From positions 24,286,001-24,350,000 of the forward strand of contig OX463813.1 in assembly GCA_949825045.1 (NCBI GenBank): DNA of 64,000 bases, given 5' to 3'. The DNA comes from Argyresthia goedartella. Its lineage: Eukaryota > Arthropoda > Insecta > Lepidoptera > Argyresthiidae. The first letter of the stretch is position 1, and every line of letters begins with the position of its first letter. Under the pieces are notes generated by a model. It saw only the letters and a program-made list of their open reading frames with translations, was not told the origin of the DNA and made no database searches. Of the stretch, positions 31,966-41,468 are shown one piece after another. The position numbers were made by a program, and so were the translations under genes.

Positions 31966-33063
31966 GTAAAAACAAAATTAAAGAAATATGTTAAATTGAA
32001 TAATTATATAAAAAAAACACAAAAACTAGCTAATAGAAATAAAATATTTTGTAAAAATGTAAATTGTAGCAAGGAACGTGTCGAATTAATTAAGGAAATC
32101 GATGATTGTAGATTATGTTTGGAAAAAACTACAGAAAAGTACGAATGTGACACACGGCGACTCCAGTCAGATATGCATATTTTAAACTCATCATTACAAA
32201 GTATTACACGTAAATATGAGTCAGCACAATACGAAATTAAGGAACATGTGTCGGCTATGAATAGTTTGTTGGAGACGTGTAAGTATAATTATGACACTTT
32301 CATATCTTTGACCGACAATCACATCTGTGATTGTAAACAAGCTCCAGCGGACTGTTCCGTGCCGACCGTGTGTCCCGCCGAGCAGCCGGCCGAACAGCTG
32401 ATAATGACCCAGGCGCCGCCGTCAGTCGACTTGAGTACTAATAGTGTTATCAATAACGCCTCCTTCTCTCGGACAAAGGATAGGTATATAATGTACAGCG
32501 ATGAACTTGGAAAAAATATGGGTTTACAACTTAGTCAGCGCGTGGGCCAGGCAATATTAAATAACTGTATGCCTGGCGCCACATATTCACAAATATTAAA
32601 CAAAGTGTTGTCATCGCAGTTTTTAGAACCAACCACCCTAATTATTTTAATTGGTAGAAGGGAAAATGTATCTAAAAAACTAATTACTAAATACTTTTCC
32701 AAATTAAATTCTTTACAAAATGTAGATAGAATGATCTTGTTTGCGTTTCCCTTCAGCCAATCTTTGTCACAACATGAAAATCATATAAGACATGATTATA
32801 ATACATTTATACACACATTGACATGTCGTCATACTGAAAAATTTCATTTCATAGACACCAATATTTGTATTGGAAAATATTTTTATTTGACTAAGGATAG
32901 GTATTACCTATCTAGGTTTTATAGAAAACAGATAGCACAGTCACTATCTTATTTTATTTTGAACTCAGTCAAGATTTTGACTAATGAAACGCCTGCTTCT
33001 ATTGAGCAGTGTAATAATAATGACATGTACTCCTTGGAATCTGTTCCAAGCTCTTTAAATTAA
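31966..33063 (+). CDS. LINE2 ORF1: coiled coil plus SGNH-like domain
   Basis: An open frame fused by chance to the LINE1 endonuclease upstream (shared frame from 31762). From about residue 70 it has the same architecture as LINE1 ORF1: a basic N-terminus, a heptad-rich segment with VELIKEIDDCRLCLEK and YESAQYEIKE, a NHICDC motif, a Pro-rich linker near 32340-32420, then the domain with MYSDELGKNMG, LIILIGRREN and YLSRFYRKQI. The protein is clearly homologous to LINE1's but well diverged. Stop at 33061-33063, 123 bases before the next ATG. Role inferred: nucleic-acid binding in the retrotransposition complex. Confidence 0.65.
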   Translation, partial: VKTKLKKYVKLNNYIKKTQKLANRNKIFCKNVNCSKERVELIKEIDDCRLCLEKTTEKYECDTRRLQSDMHILNSSLQSITRKYESAQYEIKEHVSAMNSLLETCKYNYDTFISLTDNHICDCKQAPADCSVPTVCPAEQPAEQLIMTQAPPSVDLSTNSVINNASFSRTKDRYIMYSDELGKNMGLQLSQRVGQAILNNCMPGATYSQILNKVLSSQFLEPTTLIILIGRRENVSKKLITKYFSKLNSLQNVDRMILFAFPFSQSLSQHENHIRHDYNTFIHTLTCRHTEKFHFIDTNICIGKYFYLTKDRYYLSRFYRKQIAQSLSYFILNSVKILTNETPASIEQCNNNDMYSLESVPSSLN

Positions 33064-33185
33064 CCCATAAGACAACAGAGAGTAACTCTGGCAGTAATAT
33101 TAATATTTGTATAAATATACCTTCATCTTGCCCATTAAATCAAGTTACTAGTAATGAAAAATGTAAAAGTAAGAATATTTTAAAC

Positions 33186-34928
33186 GTGGTTCATCAAAAT
33201 ATACAGGGCATGTTAAGTAAAGAACTGGAAATTGAGTTATTCATGAACTGTAATAATATTGATATTTTATGTATAACAGAGCACTTTTTAAAGAGTTATC
33301 AGTTCATGTTCAACTTTAATAACCACCACGTTGCTAGTTCGTTCAACAGAAAAACAGCTGATCGCGGTGGCTCCTTAATACTTGTAAATAATAGTTTTAA
33401 ATATAAGGAACGAGTTGACATAGTGAGCCTGTCTGTTGAGCGTACCATGGAAATAGCCTGTATTGAACTTGAACAACTTATTGTAATGAGCGTATACAGA
33501 CCACCAGATTCATCCTTTGATTTATTCGAAAAGAAAATGGATGAAGTGTTGATTAAAATCAGCGATAAAAACAATTTTTTTATAATTTGTGGTGATTTTA
33601 ATGTTAATCTGTTAGAGGATAATAATATTTTTACTAGATTAAAATCTTTATTTTTATGTCACAACATGAACTATCTGTTTTTGGAGCCTACTAGAATTAC
33701 TGCAACATCTGCTACCTGCATTGACAATATATTTACTAACATTACGCCCATTTTCAAATCGGTCATCAATAAATTAACCTCTGATCACTCTGGTCAGATA
33801 GGTATATTCAATTTTAAAATAAAAAAGGACCAAAAAGAGGATATTACATGTGTGCCCGTTAGTGACACTCGGCTTGAACACTACAGGAATAATATTTTAG
33901 ATAAACTATGGGAAATACCATACAGTGACGATCCAAATTTGTTGTACAACTCAGTATTTAACCTTGTCAAAAATGAATATGATACGGTATTTAAATCAAA
34001 AACTATAAAAGTTAATAACAAAGCTTTGTTTAGTGATTGGGCGACAGTTGGAATTCATAGGAGCAGACGAAGATTATATGAACTCTATGAAGAGAAATCA
34101 TATTACAAAAAAACGGCCTTTCTAGATTATGTTCATAGTTATTCAAAAATGTTTAAACGCGTTTGTGCCGTAGCTAAATCTAATTTCATTAAAAACAAAA
34201 TTGAATCTAGTAGCAATGTAATGAAAACGACTTGGCAAATTATAAACAGAGAGACTGGAAAGGCCAAAGCTACACATAATAACTTCAAGCTTAAGATAGA
34301 TAATCAATTGCTAAGTACAGACCTAGAAGTAGCAAAAGCTTTCGAAAATTTCTTTACGGACATTCCAGTTTCAACAACCAAGTCTTTAAATTCATCTCCC
34401 GCTGCTGCTGAATCTATACTTAAACAAAACTTTGAGGATTGTAAAACAGATTTTAAATTTAGGCACGTAAATAATGAAGACATTGTAAAAGCGTTTAAAT
34501 CCCTGGAAATGAAAAAGACAGCTGACGCCCATGGTCTATCAGTAAAAATTATTAGTTCCATTGTAGATTGTATTGCACCTCACCTTTGTTGTATATTTAA
34601 TCAATGTATAGATAATGGTGTGTTTCCTGACTTGATGAAACTAAGTAAAGTTATACCTTTATTCAAAGCTGGTAGTACATCAGACCCCACCAATTTTAGA
34701 CCCATATCGATACTACCAACGCTTAGCAAAATATTTGAAAAACTCATACTTAATCAATTGCAAAGTAATTTTTATCTCAATAATTTAATTCATATTGCTC
34801 AGTTTGGTTTCACAAAGGGTCGTTCAACAGCCGATGCTGGTGTTGAACTAATCGACAATATTTTTGATGCCTGGGAAGACGCAATGGATGCAATGCATGC
34901 ATGCTTGTTAAAGCAAAACATGGATTAG
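33186..34928 (+). pseudogene. LINE2 ORF2: endonuclease and start of RT
   Basis: A 580-codon frame. Endonuclease motifs are complete: HQNIQGMLSKE, CITEHFLKS, NRKTADRGGSLILV, VYRPP, CGDFNVNLLED and SDHSGQ. The linker (FSDWATVGIHRSRR, TTWQIINRETGKA) and RT fingers follow (FRPISILPTLSK, AQFGFTKGRST). At about 34870-34915 a deletion fuses WEDA to sequence just before FADD, losing palm motifs A and B (the SKAFD and GVPQGS segments). The frame then closes, leaving no functional polymerase. Confidence 0.82.
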
Positions 34929-35767
34929 TATTGTTTGCCGATGATACTTCTTTGATATTTAAAGTTAAAAGACAGCAATCAAATTATGACGAGGTAAACA
35001 ATGCTATCTCTAGTATAGTGAACTGGTTTACTGTTAACAATTTATTACTTAATGAAAAGAAAACTAAATGTATTAAATTCGTGTTACCCAATGTGAACCC
35101 AGTAACTACAGACATATTTATAAAAGGACAGAGATTGGACCTTGTGCAGTCGACTGTCTTTTTGGGCATTACTTTAGACGCCAAACTACAATGGGATCCT
35201 CATATAAATAAATTGTCGAACAGACTGAGTTCGGCAGCGTTCGCAGTTAAAAAAATTAGAGCTCTTACCGACGTAGACACCGCTAGACTAGTCTACTTTA
35301 GTTACTTTCATAGTCTAATGACCTATGGTATTTTATTGTGGGGTCACGCTGCGAATGCTAATAGTATATTTATTCTGCAGAAACGGGCTGTTCGTGCAAT
35401 TTATAGATTAGGGCCTAGAGTGTCACTGAGGGAAAAGTTTAAAGAAATCAATATTCTGACATTTGTGTCTCAATATATCTATGACAATCTTGTGTATGTA
35501 AAAAGAAATATAACTAATTTTCAGAAGTACAGTGATATACACAATTTTAATACTAGAAATAAAGACAAGTTGGTTGCTTATGTAAGCCGACTACATAAAA
35601 TTAGTAATTCTTTTAAAGGCAATTGTATACGCTATTACAATAAGGTCCCTACTGATATTAAAAACTTACCTTTAGACAAGTTTAAAATAATAATAAAACA
35701 GAAATTGTATAAAAAAGGTTACTATAGGATATCTGATTATTTAGAGGACAGATGTCCATGGGAATAG
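34901..35767 (+). pseudogene. LINE2 ORF2: RT palm motif C and thumb
   Basis: Continuation of LINE2 RT in another frame after the deletion. The catalytic LFADDTSLIF lies near residue 13, followed by NWFTVNNLLLNEKKTKCIKF, FLGITLDAKLQWDPHI, YGILLWGHA and the C-terminal GYYRISDYLEDRCPWE, ending where the other LINE copies end. The stop at 35765-35767 precedes a short 3' untranslated region with the conserved stem-loop. Confidence 0.82.
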
Positions 35768-35864
35768 ATTGTTTGAGTAACAGGCTGTTTCGATATATAA
35801 TTAGCATTAATTTTGTAATTTGACAATATTTTATTTAAAAAAGGAAACGCAAAAGATGCGACGA

Positions 35865-35898
35865 CTGTGGAGTTTCTTCGGTGAGCTCTTCTCCACAG
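35865..35898 (+). other. LINE2 3' stem-loop
   Basis: CTGTGGAG and CTCCACAG form an 8-bp stem around an 18-base loop starting TTTCTTC. The same position in both LINE1 copies has TGTGGGAG/CTCCCACA with TTTCT at the same place in the loop. Compensated pairing supports an RNA structure recognised by the LINE RT. Confidence 0.65.
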
Positions 35899-36004
35899 AT
35901 TCCGCCATTGTGTTAGTGAACTCACCCAAAAAAATGTAATGACGGATCTAAGTGATGTAACAACATCCTATGGAAATAAATGATTTTTGATTTTGATTTT
36001 TGAT

Positions 36005-38253
36005 TTTTATCTTGTATGATCTTTATGAACAAAAAACCTATAACTTTGATATAAAATTTCATGACTATGTTAAAAAATATTCCAAAACTTTTAAGTTGGT
36101 TTGTAGAACTGCAAAAACTTTACACATAAATAGAAAAATACAAAATTCAAATAATAGAATGAAAATGGTTTGGCAAATCATAAACCGTGAAACTGGCAAA
36201 GTTATACCAAGGGATAATGATTTCTGCTTAAAGATAGGTGATGATGTTGTTAAATCCAACGCTGAGGTAGCTCAAGCTTTTGAAACATTCTTCACCAATG
36301 CACCCTTACTCACAACACAGCGTCTAAATTCATCTCCATATGAAGCAGAGGTTTTGTTAAAAAACAGCACTAGCATCAGTAATGTAAATTTTAAATTTTA
36401 TCATGTATGTCCCCAGGATATTGTCAAAACGTATAGATTACTTAACTTAAAAAATACTGAAGACCTATGGGGTATGTCAGTCAAAGTCATTGGTTCAATA
36501 ATACTTGTTATAGCCCCACACCTAGCTTATATATTTAATAAATGTGTTGATGATGGAGCTTTTCCAGACCTCATGAAACACAGTAAACTTATACCTCTGT
36601 TCAAGTCGGGAGACAAGGGTGATCCGTCAAATTTCAGACCAATATCGGTTCTTCCAGCACTAAGTAAATTTTTTGAAAAGATTATACTTAATCAAATGCT
36701 CTCACACTTCAACCGTACAAAACAACTCCACGCCAAGCAATACGGTTTCACTAGGGGTAAATCGACTACGGATGCAGGTATTACCCTTATATCTCATATT
36801 TATTCTGCATGGGAAGCCGCACAGGATTCGAAGGCATTTGATTGTGTTGATCATGACACGTTACTAATGAAATTAAATCATTACGGAGTTAGAAATAAAG
36901 CGTTGGATCTACTAATATCATACCTGAGCAATAGAATTCAAAAGGCAGAAGTCAACGGCGTTAAATCTGATGGATCGGGTGTAAAAATTGGCGTTCCACA
37001 AGGTTCCATATTAGGCCCTTTCTTATTCCTGGTATATATTAACGATCTGCCTTTTATGGTGGAGAAATTGACTAACATAGTGTTGTTTGCTGATGTCACT
37101 TCACTGGTCTTCAAAATTGAAAGACAAAAAGAAGATTTTGATGATGTCAATAGAGTATTATCTTTAACCTTGAATTGGTTCACAGTTAACAATTTATTGT
37201 TAAATGCTGGTAAAACCAAATGTATCAAATTCTCACTTCCAAATGTCAGGCAAGTTGGAACCAGTTTAGTGTTGGACAGCAATACGTTAGAATTAGTAAA
37301 TGACACGAAGTTTCTTGGAATAACCATTGATAACAAATTGCAGTGGGGACCCCACATAGAAAAATTGGCTGGTAAATTAAGTTCTGCGGCTTACGCTGTT
37401 AGGAAGATCAGACAAAACACGGACGTGGCTACATCTAGGCTAGTATATTTTAGTTACTTTCATAGTGTCATGTCCTATGGTATCTTGTTGTGGGGAAAAG
37501 CAGCGGATATTCAAACTATTTTTATTTTACAGAAAAGAGCTATTCGAGCAGTTTATAATTTAAAACGCACAGACTCCTTAAGACAGCTTTTTAAAGAAAT
37601 TGACATACTAACTGTAGCTAGTCAATTTATGATGAGAGATCAATGAGGATGATACAATGAGGAGATCCGTAGAAGACCCAAAGTTGCTGACATAGCCCGT
37701 AGGATAAGCAAGCTGAAGTGGCAATGGGCAGGCCACATAGCGCGAAGATCGGATGGCCGATGGGGCAAAAAGGTCCTTGAATGGAGACCACGTACTGGCA
37801 AGCGCAGTGTGGGTCGGCCACCAACGAGATGGACCGACGACCTGGTGAGGATCGCTGGGTCTCGTTGGATGCAGGTGGCTACGGACCGGTCACGCTGGAG
37901 TGCGATTGGAGAGGCCTATGTTCAGCAGTGGACATTAACAGGCTGAAATGATGAGTCAATTTATTTTCGAAAATATAATGTACGTACGCAAGAACCCTAC
38001 AAAATTTCCCAAATTTAGCGATAGCTGTAATGTTAACCTAAGAAATAATCACAGACTACTTGCGCCCCGGTTTAGACTCGCGAAGGTTAGCAATTCTTTC
38101 AAGGGTCAATGCATTCTCTACTACAACAAGATACCTCTGGAGATCTTGACATTGCCATTTGAGCAATTTAAAATCCATGTTAAAGCGACTTTGTCGAAAA
38201 AGGGATATTACAATGTTCAAGATTACTTAAATGATGGGTCTGTATGGGGTTAA
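36005..38253 (+). pseudogene. LINE1 RT, broken by an RTE fragment
   Basis: RT segments FRPISVLPALSK, QYGFTRGKST, KAFDCVDHD, GVPQGSILGP, then LFADVTSLVF. Relative to the second LINE1 copy, about 27 bases are lost before KAFD (36830), removing the FCDL part of motif A with its catalytic Asp, and FADD has become FADV, so both palm aspartate motifs are damaged. At 37631-37953 an RTE fragment splits DILTVASQF from FENIMYVRKN. The frame then runs to the natural end (LNDGSVWG, stop at 38253). Confidence 0.85.
37631..37953 (+). mobile_element. RTE LINE 3' fragment (323 bp)
   Basis: Flanked by an 11-bp duplication AGTCAATTTAT (37620-37630 and 37954-37964). It encodes the RTE polyprotein tail (EEIRRRPKVADIARRISK, QWAGHIARRSDGRW, GKRSVGRPPTRWTDD) up to a stop, and ends GAAATGATG, the short form of the RTE tail. 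This is a strongly 5'-truncated insertion. Confidence 0.88.
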
Positions 38254-38390
38254 TCTGGCTCAACACAGACCTTGCTGTTAATAATTTTGTAATTATTTAT
38301 TCCTGCTTATTAATTATGATAATGACTAAATATTATATTTTGTATTAGTTAAGCTTAAGCAATTTTTAAAAAGAGATCTAAAAATCAATC

Positions 38391-38422
38391 TGTGGGAGTT
38401 TCTACGCCCTTCTTCTCCCACA
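38391..38422 (+). other. LINE1 3' stem-loop
   Basis: TGTGGGAG (38391-38398) and CTCCCACA (38415-38422) form an 8-bp stem; the second copy has the same at 48980-49011. It lies about 90 bases from the 3' tail. Confidence 0.65.
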
Positions 38423-38520
38423 GTGGTCCAATGTAGAGAAGTGGCAAAAATGACGATTACTAAGTATATGTAAATATCTACAGTAATAAAGACATTTGGT
38501 ATTTGGTATTGGGAAATCAA

Positions 38521-39240
38521 GTATAGCACGAATTTTATCAGGATCGGCGCGTAAGCCGTGTTCATCTACCACGTAACCAAGATATTTTAGTTCTTGTTTG
38601 AAGAATTTACATTTTCCGTAGTTAATGGTCAATTTCGCATTCTTTAATTTCTCAAGAACTTTTAGTAATAGAGAGATATGTTCTTCAAAGTTTGAGCTGA
38701 CAACTATTATATCATCAAGATAACAGAATACCTTATTCTCAAATTCAGGGGTAAATAAGATATCCATAAGTCTTTGTTGCGTAGCAGGAGCATTCGTCAA
38801 GCCAAAAGGCATAACCACAAATCTGTACATACCTCTTCCAGGTACATAAAATGCCGTTTTGTCTTTATCAGGAGGATTTAAGGGCACTTACCAAAAAGCC
38901 TTAGCAATGTCAATAATAGACAGATATTTAGCATTTCTAAGATGATCAAGAATCTCATTCATAAGAGGAAGACTATAAGCGTCGCGACGAGTGACTGAAT
39001 TAAGTTTTCTGCTATCGACGCAAAAACGCCAATCGCCATCTTTCTTTGGAGTTATTAGAACAGGAGAAAGCCAAGGACTTTCGCACTTTTAAATGACCTT
39101 CCATTCGATCATTTTATCGACTTCATTAATAAGAGCCTTTTGTTTTTCAGGAGAGAGTCTGTAAGAGCGCTGCTTAATGGGTGAAGCATCACCGGTGTCG
39201 ATTTTATGACTTATTAAATCAGTACGCCCTAGTTCACCTT
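38521..39240 (-). pseudogene. pol: Element D reverse transcriptase
   Basis: RT motifs on the minus strand: SPWLSPVLITPKKDGDWRF, DSRKLN, the catalytic YLDD in CYLDDIIVV (about 38720) and LGYVVDEHGLRADP. Stop codons occur after EWKVI (about 39090) and in the AFW-VPL segment (about 38890). At about 38520 the frame is cut by the 3' end of LINE1 and resumes at 29742 with the next codons. Confidence 0.82.
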
Positions 39241-39241
39241 T

Positions 39242-39820
39242 TTATTCAAACGAGATAGTTTTAAATCGAGCAATAATATCATCAGCAATTACTCTTTGTT
39301 CAGGAGTTAGAAATTCATAAGGGAGAACTTTCTTTTCGATAGGAGCACTGACATTGCAATGAAGTTCCTTAAAGAAAGAAGCATTCAAGAGTTCTGGAAC
39401 AAGATAGAATTGTTTCCAAAAGTCTACACCAAGTATAATCGAGGGGTGTATGCCAGGAATAACGTTTGACCTAATAATGTGAGTCTGGTCATTGAAAGTT
39501 ACAGGCAAATCAATGTATCCTAGAGAATTTACTTTATGATTATCCGCAGTAGCGACAGTAATAGAACCCCACTTGGATAGTGTGTAGCCCAATTTTAAGA
39601 ATTCTAGATGAGAATTATTACCAAGTATAGTAATTAAACTGCCACTATCAAGTAATCCGAAGAATGGGGAATTATTTACGAGTATTTTTAAGAAGGGCCT
39701 GTTGAAATCTATTTCTTCCTTGTAAAGGATTGAAGAAGTTTTATAGAATTGAAAGAAATTTATAAGGCTAGAGAGCCAATTCTGCCATTCTTCAGGATCA
39801 AAGTTAGAAGATTTATCCAA
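39242..39820 (-). CDS. pol: Element D protease region
   Basis: A 192-residue frame with the retropepsin active site FGLLDSGSLITIL at about residues 56-68 and the partner ILGVDFWKQF about 75 residues later. It lies just downstream of gag, separated by a short gap and stop, and runs into the RT region after a stop near 39242. In an intact element it would be part of Pol and would process Gag-Pol. Confidence 0.78.
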   Translation of the reverse strand: MDKSSNFDPEEWQNWLSSLINFFQFYKTSSILYKEEIDFNRPFLKILVNNSPFFGLLDSGSLITILGNNSHLEFLKLGYTLSKWGSITVATADNHKVNSLGYIDLPVTFNDQTHIIRSNVIPGIHPSIILGVDFWKQFYLVPELLNASFFKELHCNVSAPIEKKVLPYEFLTPEQRVIADDIIARFKTISFE

Positions 39821-39831
39821 GTCGTGCCTAC

Positions 39832-41277
39832 TTAGTTTTTTGGATTAGTAGAAGGAGTTTTAGCAGAGCTTTTGATGCAGTTAGGACAATCTAAAAGCTT
39901 GAAACCTTTAAGACCACATTTGAAACAAATGGGAAAGCGAGGTTGAGAATAAGACCTTAACGAGTGATCATTAGTTCGGCAACGAAGACAAGACAAATTG
40001 TTGGACACAGCACTTACTTGTTTGTACTGGGGGGTGTAGTTAGGGGTATAGTTTGGTTTGGTAAAGGAAGATGGTTTAAAGTTAGAACCACCAGACCCAC
40101 CAGTAGCCTTAGAAGATGAGGGTGCGGATGAAGTGTAGTCAAATTCTTTTGCAAGATGATTGTCGGCTGGCTTTGGTTCCTGGAAATGATGGTCTCTATC
40201 CAAGGTGCTTTCGTAGCCTTGACAATCGGAGATGAGTGAGTCAATGGAAGTGACATTATTCAGCGCGACAAACGTGGAATAACTGGGTCGAATGCTCCTA
40301 AGCAAGATCTTCAGTTGTTGTTCTTCACTGAGTTTATTCTCAAGTCGAGAAAACATTCCAAACATGATCGATATGTAGACGATGATGGTTTCGGATTCAC
40401 CTTGGGTACGTGAGTTGATAGTAGCCATAAGTTTGTAGTCATAGTCAAACTCACCGAAGTCCTTTACGAGTAAGGCACAAAGCTTATCCCAAGTCAAGTC
40501 GGAGTATCGACTCTTTTGGAACCTAAACCAATGAAGTGCTTTGTCAGTGAAGAGTTCGAAGACGTGGTCTACGAGTTTTTCCTTAGGTATATGTCTAGAG
40601 ATACTAAATTCATGTATCTTAATCAGAAAAGATTTTGGGCATGTAGTGCCAGCATAAGATATCTTTTTGAGCTCAGTTATCAGATTATTTGGTGGAATTT
40701 GGATAACCGTAGGAGGAATGGGTGTAGGTGCTGAAGTAGATGTATGAATGATAGGTGATGGAGTTGGTGTAGGGATGATAGGTGATGGAGTTAATGTAGG
40801 TATGATAGGTGATGGAGTTGGGTTAGCACCAGATACATGAGGAAATTCAGAGACAGGAGACGACTCAGTTAAGACGAAAAGGAGATTATCGTATCTATTT
40901 TCAAGAGAAGTTAGTTTCCCTTGTGCCGAGAGCAGCCGCTCCTCTAGTGTGGACTTGGAGTTTGTGTCAATACGATCAAGTCTAGACGATAGACGACTGA
41001 TGTACGCCTCGACCTTTTTATACAATAGCGCAGAAAATTTATGTTCTAGCTGACAGATTTTCCCTTCTATATACGACAAAGTAGCCTCAGCCTGTTCCAC
41101 ATCTTCTTCAGGAGGAAGGACTGAGGTTACGATCTCCGACGCAGGATAATCCTTGACTAAATTTTCTATCTGTTTTTTGAGATAGATGAGGGTGTCGGCA
41201 GGAGTTTCCAGGCGGAAATGCACCTCATATTCAAGTTCTGGTTTGTTCAGGTAGGAGACTTTGAAGGTCGGAGCCAT
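39832..41277 (-). CDS. gag: Element D Gag, 481 residues
   Basis: Open frame from the ATG at 41277, about 170 bases after the primer-binding site. N-terminal helices with heptad character (about residues 30-145), then a Pro/Thr/Ser linker made of repeats of PTPSPIIPT (about 165-200, positions 40730-40815), a capsid-like domain (PKSFLIKIHEFS ... LLVKDFGEFDYDYKL), and two C-terminal Cys-rich knuckle-like motifs: CLRCRTNDHSLRS and CFKCGLKGFKLLDC. In the second the His of CCHC is Phe. It would form the particle shell and package RNA. Confidence 0.85.
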   Translation of the reverse strand: MAPTFKVSYLNKPELEYEVHFRLETPADTLIYLKKQIENLVKDYPASEIVTSVLPPEEDVEQAEATLSYIEGKICQLEHKFSALLYKKVEAYISRLSSRLDRIDTNSKSTLEERLLSAQGKLTSLENRYDNLLFVLTESSPVSEFPHVSGANPTPSPIIPTLTPSPIIPTPTPSPIIHTSTSAPTPIPPTVIQIPPNNLITELKKISYAGTTCPKSFLIKIHEFSISRHIPKEKLVDHVFELFTDKALHWFRFQKSRYSDLTWDKLCALLVKDFGEFDYDYKLMATINSRTQGESETIIVYISIMFGMFSRLENKLSEEQQLKILLRSIRPSYSTFVALNNVTSIDSLISDCQGYESTLDRDHHFQEPKPADNHLAKEFDYTSSAPSSSKATGGSGGSNFKPSSFTKPNYTPNYTPQYKQVSAVSNNLSCLRCRTNDHSLRSYSQPRFPICFKCGLKGFKLLDCPNCIKSSAKTPSTNPKN

Positions 41278-41447
41278 TGTGATGAGGTATCTATAAGGTA
41301 AGTACCTAACGTAGTCTAAACTATTTTAACCTAGCCTACCTATTTAGAAGAAACTAAATCTAGTCCGAAAGAGTTTGGCCAAAAATATGATTCAGTCACT
41401 AGTGAGAGTGAGTTTTAAAATTTAGAGGAAAGATTCTGTAAAATAAA

Positions 41448-41464
41448 GACCAGTAAGGGCGCCA
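41448..41464 (-). promoter_or_regulatory. Primer-binding site of element D
   Basis: On the minus strand, TGGCGCCCTTACTGG begins 4 bases after the LTR end (GTGACAGTTT). TGGCGCCC matches the start of tRNA-Lys-type sites; the following bases differ from the better-matching copy at 42954. Confidence 0.65.
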
Positions 41465-41468
41465 AAAC

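Larger units (their letters stand above)
31966..36004 (+). mobile_element. LINE2 (related CR1/Jockey-group LINE) inside LINE1
   Basis: 5' boundary at about 31966, where LINE1 coding sequence (RKSRAI) changes to LINE2 ORF1. The 3' boundary lies after an AT-rich tail built from TTTTTGATTTTGA at about 35985-36004. LINE1 resumes with the codons expected. The target duplication is at most 3-4 bases (TAT/TTAT). Confidence 0.82.
29743..38510 (+). mobile_element. LINE1 (CR1/Jockey-group), host of LINE2 and an RTE fragment
   Basis: A long LINE inserted in element D's pol. Order: ORF1 (29755-31058), endonuclease (31133-31965), LINE2 insertion (31966-36004), RT (36005-38253), 3' untranslated region with a stem-loop and a short TTTGGTATT repeat as tail. 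LINE1 sequence on the two sides of LINE2 joins at the point shown uninterrupted in the second copy at 46900-46910. No convincing target duplication found; left boundary approximate. Confidence 0.82.
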
